Source: Fervidobacterium_A thailandense (GTDB lineage: Bacteria > Thermotogota > Thermotogae > Thermotogales > Fervidobacteriaceae). From it: a stretch of 64,000 nt of DNA. Where the stretch lies: the NCBI RefSeq assembly GCF_041505935.1, contig NZ_CP140110.1; one strand, 5' to 3'. Position numbers and translations under genes: made by a program. Within the stretch, counting starts at the first letter, position 1; every line of letters starts with the position of its first letter. This document shows positions 59,847 to 64,000 of this stretch, piece after piece. The notes below the pieces were generated by a model. That model ran no database searches, was not told where the DNA came from, and saw nothing but the letters and a program-made list of their open reading frames with translations.

Positions 59847-60650
59847 CTACAGGGACGATTTTCTAACCTTTTTTGTATCGTACATCCGTCTGTCAGCAAT
59901 TTCCAAAAGTTCTTTCAGACTCTCGGCTTCCTTCGTTGAAGCGATACCGTAAGAAAAGCTAACGGGTGAGTTATTCAAAAGTCGCTCCACAACTATCTCA
60001 GGTGATGCGGTTTCCAAGAAGAGAACGAACTCATCGCCACCATAACGAATGAAGAGGTCGTGTTGTCTAAGATTGGTGCGGACGTGTTCCCCGAATTTTT
60101 CAAGTAACTTGTCCCCTTCGATATGACCGTAAGTGTCGTTGAAGTGCTTGAAATTGTCGAGGTCTAAGAAAACTACGAAGGTTTCCGTACCCTGACGTTT
60201 TGAACGTGCTATCTGGGCCTTTAGTATGTTCAATCCCACACGCTTAGTGTACGCTCCAGTGAGTGGGTCGTAACTGACGAGCTTTTCATAACTTTCCATC
60301 CGCTTGACAGCGTTGTAAATATTGTCCGCCACAAACAGACAGATCTTCACAAATTCACTTTCCTGCTGATTTTCGCAAGTGAAGTAAACCGTCGAACGGA
60401 TGTTATCGAAGGTGTAATCGCGCTTAACTTGCGAGCTTTTCCCGTATATTTTTATGTAAGATCTCGTCATCAACCTCAACCCAACTACGTTTGTTGTGTT
60501 CGCAAAGATGCTCTTGCAAACTTTATCCACAAAGGTTGCCGTGTTTTGAGCGTTAGCAATATCGGCAACGAAAGTTCCAAGCAAAGTCATGTAAAGTTGG
60601 CTCTTCTCGTAGGGGAAGAGTTGCCCCAAGTATCCCGCGAGTCGTTCCAT
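59847..60650 (-). CDS. GGDEF-domain diguanylate cyclase
   Basis: The 267-residue soluble protein has an N-terminal ~125-residue sensor-like region and a C-terminal GGDEF domain: YDPLTGAYTKRVGLNI, FLDLDNFKHFNDTYGHIEGD, active site RYGGDEFVLF, and FSYGIAS. An RxxD inhibitory site (RQHD) lies five residues before GGDEF, so product inhibition is expected. It makes cyclic di-GMP. It is divergent from the pilin-like genes, which suggests a link between the signal and surface appendages. Confidence 0.94.
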   Translation of the reverse strand: MERLAGYLGQLFPYEKSQLYMTLLGTFVADIANAQNTATFVDKVCKSIFANTTNVVGLRLMTRSYIKIYGKSSQVKRDYTFDNIRSTVYFTCENQQESEFVKICLFVADNIYNAVKRMESYEKLVSYDPLTGAYTKRVGLNILKAQIARSKRQGTETFVVFLDLDNFKHFNDTYGHIEGDKLLEKFGEHVRTNLRQHDLFIRYGGDEFVLFLETASPEIVVERLLNNSPVSFSYGIASTKEAESLKELLEIADRRMYDTKKVRKSSL

Positions 60651-60773
60651 GTTGTCACCCTTTCCACATCTTCACGTTTTTTGACATATTCTAACTTTAT
60701 TATCGTTCATCTTGTGAAAAAGTTTAGCGTTCCGAAAGAACAGTGGTAAAATATTGGTGAGGGGTGGTGAGGC

Positions 60774-61148
60774 ATGCGTGGCTTTTCCCTGACGGAGGCA
60801 CTCATTGGGCTCTTAATGGTTTCCATCGTGTTTGCGATCGTTGGCAGTGGCTTGTCGGTTGTATTACAGAGTTTGAACGCTACCACGAACATGCAGAAAG
60901 TTGTTGAGCTTCAAAACTTTGCGAGTCGTTACATAAACGTTGTTGGAACAAGCGTCACCGCCGAAGTAATAAACTTAGCGTTCCACAACGGTCGAGTCGG
61001 TTATCCAAGACTTGCTCCAATAAACCCTTCGACAGACGTTCAGACTGGTACGTACTATGTGAAATATCGTCTAAGAATACAGTCCTTCGAAGGCCAAAAA
61101 CCTGAAAATTTCGTTACATTTTACGTGTACCGATACAGGCAGTATTGA
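60774..61148 (+). CDS. Type IV pilin-like / pseudopilin protein
   Basis: The 124-residue protein has a class III signal: short basic leader MRG, then FSLTEALIGLLMVSIVFAIV with the conserved Glu at position +5 after the predicted peptidase cleavage site. The rest is a small globular head. It is the first of three genes with N-terminal pilin-like helices. GGGTGGTGAGGC precedes the ATG. Confidence 0.88.
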   Translation: MRGFSLTEALIGLLMVSIVFAIVGSGLSVVLQSLNATTNMQKVVELQNFASRYINVVGTSVTAEVINLAFHNGRVGYPRLAPINPSTDVQTGTYYVKYRLRIQSFEGQKPENFVTFYVYRYRQY

Positions 61149-61190
61149 CGTACCTGTGTATAATTCACCGATAACTACGAGGTGATAGGC

Positions 61191-61688
61191 ATGGATTTTT
61201 CTTTAACTGGCATATTGAGTGCGCTGGTAGTTTTGATCATCCTGATGGCACTTTTGGGTGTGTTGTTCAATCTCGTCCTATCCAACCTTGAGCAATCGAG
61301 ACTTCAAATGAATTTTTACTCTGAAGCCCAAAGAATCGTGAATTTGTTGAACCTGAGGCTCACGAACGCTGTTTGGACTGATCCAAATAGTATGGGACTG
61401 GCCACGCGAGATGAAACTTACAGCTTCAGACTGGCGTTCTACAATCCTGAGACACTGACGTTGCAGTACAAAACGCTATCTTACGATAGAAATTCCAGAA
61501 CACTGAGGCTGGACAATCAAACACTACTGAGCTTGTCAAGTGATATAGAGAGTTTATCGTTCAGACCATTTTACAGGGATGAACGATTACAAACTCCCGA
61601 GTGCGTACTGATGATCGTGAGACCACGGTTGCCAAGACTTCGGGAGTACACCTTCCCGATTTTGACCTATCTGTCGGGTAGTTATTAA
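61191..61688 (+). CDS. Atypical pseudopilin-like protein (PilW/GspJ-like)
   Basis: The 165-residue protein starts DFSLTGILSALVVLIILMAL, like a pilin helix but without the Gly at -1 and without the Glu at +5, so processing by prepilin peptidase is doubtful. The C-terminal domain (LNLRLTNAVWTDPNSMGLAT, LSYDRNSRTLRLDNQTLLSL) resembles minor pseudopilins. GAGGTGATAGGC precedes the ATG. Confidence 0.72.
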   Translation: MDFSLTGILSALVVLIILMALLGVLFNLVLSNLEQSRLQMNFYSEAQRIVNLLNLRLTNAVWTDPNSMGLATRDETYSFRLAFYNPETLTLQYKTLSYDRNSRTLRLDNQTLLSLSSDIESLSFRPFYRDERLQTPECVLMIVRPRLPRLREYTFPILTYLSGSY

Positions 61689-61721
61689 TTTCAAAAAGCG
61701 GGGAGACTACGAGGTGAGGAA

Positions 61722-63419
61722 ATGAAAAAAAGAAAAGGTTTCATGATCGCAATAGTGTTAATTATGCTCATAGTGGCGAGCGTCATTCTACTTATCATAT
61801 ACGAAGGAATAGGAATTTACAGGACAAACATCGAGGCCGGACTGAAAAGAAATCAAGTTGACCTACACGCGATGAACGTGTTCAACGTTGCCATTGGTTT
61901 TCTACGCGTTCGCATGGCTGGTATACTTGGAGTGAATCTAACCTTTATCGATACCAGCGAATCGGTTTTGACATTTTTGAGAAATTTCACCCAGAGACTT
62001 ACCAACGAGTGGAGAACATTTTTCAGCACAACGGTCGACACGGGAAAGTACGTCGAGGTTTTTAGTTACGATGCTTTAACTAACCGAATTTCCGGTTTGT
62101 TCGATTCAACGGTAACAAGTGAGCTATGCAATTACGCAACTGAAAACGGTTTGAGAAGGATCCAGATCTTCGCCTTCCGATTGCGTGATGCCAGGAGTTC
62201 AAACGTACTAGTTGTTGCATCAGCTGAAAGTGTATTTAGAGGCAGAAACTTGATAAGTTATGTTTTTGGAATGGTTGGGCCGAAGAACCTGAACGAATAC
62301 ATCTACTTTACCAACAGAGAAGTTAGACCCGGTGGCTCAACGATCTACTTTGTTGGTGCCGATTACATAGATGGTCCTCTAAGAACTCACGATTACATAA
62401 ACATCAACAACGTGGGTGGTAATCCGACCTTCAAAGGGACCATAGAAATGGTGGGCATTCGCGATCGAAACGGAAACATTGTAAACCCGGCGAACTACAA
62501 CCAAATTGCGAATTTGCAAGGTACACCGCCTTACAGACTGTTAACCCAGGATGATATTAACAGTCTCAGTTTCCAAACTATCAGGGATGAATACGACTCA
62601 AACATTCAACGCCTGGTGAACACTTACGATTGGGTTAAGGCTAACACTGGTATCCAAACCGGCTTGAAGTTCACCGGTGACGTCACTATAAGTTTCAACC
62701 ACGGTCAAGGTGCAAGTAACTACGACATTAAGATTTCTCAAGGTAACGTCGATTACATCATAACCTGGAATCCGAACCCACCGTTTGCAAGGATGAGGAA
62801 GCAAGGTGAAGGACCAGCTGAAGAGTTCAGCTTTCTCTTCAACGGTGTTGTCGTTGCGACGGGAAACATTACAATTGATGGCCCCACGGCACTTTCCACG
62901 TACGCGGGCAATTACACACTTTACGCTCAAGGAGATGTGCTCGTAAAAGACAGGTTGATTCCAAAGTCCACTTATGACAAATTTTTTGCTTCTGATTCAC
63001 GCGAACATTCCACATCCGCTGGAAGGGAGGTCTCTTCAACCGAGATATCGAGTATCAAAGATTACCTCAGTTCAGCTGAAAAATCTTCGTTGAATATAGT
63101 TGCAAGAAATAACGTGAGAATTGCGGAACGATTGAACAATATGAAAATCTTCGCCAGTCTGTTCGCGTTCGATGGTTCCTTCACGGTGGATAATTACAAC
63201 CTCGGAAGCGCGAATGGGCAGCTGCTAGTTTTTGGTAGCATAATGCAGAACTACAGGGGACCAGTCGGAACATTTAATCCGTCAACAGGTCAGATTATCA
63301 CAGGTTACAAAAAAGCTTACGTTTACGATCCGAGGATCGTCACCGGTGCGTATCAACCAGTTGGGACCCCCACAAAGAGTCAAACGCTGACGATAAAAAT
63401 GCTGGGGATGGCTAACTGA
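61722..63419 (+). CDS. Pilus-assembly-like protein (PilX-like N-terminus, DUF4900-type body)
   Basis: The 565-residue protein has a basic leader (MKKRKGF) and one membrane helix (MIAIVLIMLIVASVILLII), like PilX-type proteins. A large extracytoplasmic body contains FVGADYIDGPLRTHDYININ and repeated beta-rich stretches, similar to proteins of the DUF4900 type found with Thermotogota pilin genes (recognised from memory). It is likely exported and part of the pilus or secretion apparatus encoded by the two upstream genes. Confidence 0.72.
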   Translation: MKKRKGFMIAIVLIMLIVASVILLIIYEGIGIYRTNIEAGLKRNQVDLHAMNVFNVAIGFLRVRMAGILGVNLTFIDTSESVLTFLRNFTQRLTNEWRTFFSTTVDTGKYVEVFSYDALTNRISGLFDSTVTSELCNYATENGLRRIQIFAFRLRDARSSNVLVVASAESVFRGRNLISYVFGMVGPKNLNEYIYFTNREVRPGGSTIYFVGADYIDGPLRTHDYININNVGGNPTFKGTIEMVGIRDRNGNIVNPANYNQIANLQGTPPYRLLTQDDINSLSFQTIRDEYDSNIQRLVNTYDWVKANTGIQTGLKFTGDVTISFNHGQGASNYDIKISQGNVDYIITWNPNPPFARMRKQGEGPAEEFSFLFNGVVVATGNITIDGPTALSTYAGNYTLYAQGDVLVKDRLIPKSTYDKFFASDSREHSTSAGREVSSTEISSIKDYLSSAEKSSLNIVARNNVRIAERLNNMKIFASLFAFDGSFTVDNYNLGSANGQLLVFGSIMQNYRGPVGTFNPSTGQIITGYKKAYVYDPRIVTGAYQPVGTPTKSQTLTIKMLGMAN

Positions 63420-63470
63420 GCGTTGTGAGTTGGGAGTAAACAAGATAATTCGGGCATCTCGGGGAGGATA

Positions 63471-64000
63471 CTATAGTTCAACTTCAATTTGCACGTCCGA
63501 ATTTATGTTTACTTCTTGCTCGAAGCATTTTTCCTGGCTTGAAACAATCATTCTGTACTCTCCAACATCGATTCCCAGGAACTTCGCGATTCCCACATCG
63601 GTCAACGCAAAGTACCTACGTGCGTAACTTATCCCGTTTTTTCCTAACAACGAAACAATGGCACCGGTTACTACTTTTCCATTGACTTTCACCTTTACCA
63701 CCACGTTTGCCGCTCCATTCTCAGGAAGCTCAAGCCCCACGGAACGGGCATTCAGTAAACCGTAGCCGGAATGTTCGTCCAAGCCAGGTAAATCTATATC
63801 CCGTGCACCGTTTTCGATCAGTTTTCTGATTTGCCAAGGTTTTGCGCTGGGAAACTTTTGAAGCAAAAGCGCAGCCATTCCGGAAACATGTGGTGTAGCC
63901 ATCGACGTACCACTCATGAACCCGTAGTAACCACCGTTCTCGGAAGAATACAAAGAACCACTCTCGTAACCAGCCGATCCGCGCATCGGCATGGTTGAGA
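63471..64000 (-). CDS. Subtilisin-like serine protease, C-terminal part (5' end outside window)
   Basis: The last ~176 residues of an S8 peptidase are present. The catalytic Ser lies in GFMSGTSMATPHVSGMAALL, followed by the usual RKLIENGARDIDLPG and SGYGLLNA. A ~75-residue C-terminal beta domain (ANVVVKVKVNGKVVTGAIVS, GEYRMIVSSQEKCFEQEVNI) resembles carboxypeptidase regulatory-like modules. Probably secreted. Convergent with the pilus gene. Confidence 0.9.
   Translation of the reverse strand, partial: STMPMRGSAGYESGSLYSSENGGYYGFMSGTSMATPHVSGMAALLLQKFPSAKPWQIRKLIENGARDIDLPGLDEHSGYGLLNARSVGLELPENGAANVVVKVKVNGKVVTGAIVSLLGKNGISYARRYFALTDVGIAKFLGIDVGEYRMIVSSQEKCFEQEVNINSDVQIEVEL

Noticed and set aside
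1..64000. CRISPR arrays, tRNA or rRNA genes, replication origin
   Set aside because: No regularly spaced repeats, no cloverleaf with a CCA-type end, no rRNA core segments and no DnaA-box cluster were noticed by eye; short tRNAs could still be missed without a scan.

Overview
The window looks like chromosome from an anaerobic, thermophilic member of the Thermotogota, most probably Fervidobacterium or a close relative. This is inferred from gene content: a complete hydE/hydF/hydG [FeFe]-hydrogenase maturation set with two TM1266-type small regulators, L-aspartate dehydrogenase-nadA-nadC as in Thermotoga, thiD-thiN and Thi4-type thiamine genes, minC next to M42 peptidases, and a xylose-type ABC cassette with a ROK regulator. 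I see no rRNA, tRNA or CRISPR array.

Layout. 1-2.2 kb: glycerol catabolism (end of a FAD oxidoreductase, then glpK). 2.3-12 kb: a gene encoding an MsrB-MsrA fusion has been split. Its 5' msrB part is at 2333-2560, and its 3' part (last MsrB segment plus all of MsrA) is at 11380-12024. Between them lie decayed copies of a lactate/malate dehydrogenase gene and of ribH, then a two-gene defence module on the minus strand (PLD-nuclease/SNF2 helicase and a large adenine methyltransferase). A 15-bp direct repeat flanks the module. 12-13.7 kb: a diiron oxygen-binding protein and a soluble chemoreceptor. 13.7-18.3 kb: a minus-strand surface polysaccharide operon. 18.4-24.1 kb: a cobalamin riboswitch and the salvage/remodelling operon cobT-cobU-cbiR-cobS-cbiB-cobD-cobA. 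24.1-26.7 kb: minus-strand Dph6-like ATP pyrophosphatase, a CobQ without its glutaminase domain, and an HD-GYP protein. 26.8-29.8 kb: sucC-sucD-yitT behind a second cobalamin riboswitch.

30-37 kb: one continuous minus-strand run, TPP riboswitch-thi4-thiC-TIM barrel-thiDN-nadX-nadA-nadC. Thi4 uses NAD as a substrate, so joining the NAD and thiamine genes makes metabolic sense. 37-40.7 kb: ABC transporter plus hydF. 40.9-44.4 kb: TM1266-type regulator, then a minus-strand operon (second TM1266-type regulator-hydG-small protein-hydE) preceded by a long leader that ends in a terminator. 44.6-48.9 kb: two FMN-binding membrane-associated proteins separated by two insertion sequences, an IS with a zinc-ribbon transposase and an IS256-family element with a clear 8-bp target duplication. 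49-54.2 kb: xylose-type ABC transporter and ROK regulator. 54.2-55.9 kb: lipoprotein and PfkB kinase. 55.9-59.7 kb: HD protein-minC-two M42 peptidases operon. 59.8-63.4 kb: diguanylate cyclase and pilin-like secretion/pilus genes. The window ends inside a subtilisin-like protease gene.

The most interesting points are the split msrBA locus with its defence module, a CbiR-like TIM barrel in the Thi4 operon that could be the missing ADP-thiazole hydrolase, the glutaminase-less CobQ beside a Dph6-like amidoligase, and the unexplained leader RNA in front of the hydrogenase maturation genes. All start sites were chosen by eye from ribosome-binding sites and overlaps. Family assignments rest on recognised motifs, without database searches.
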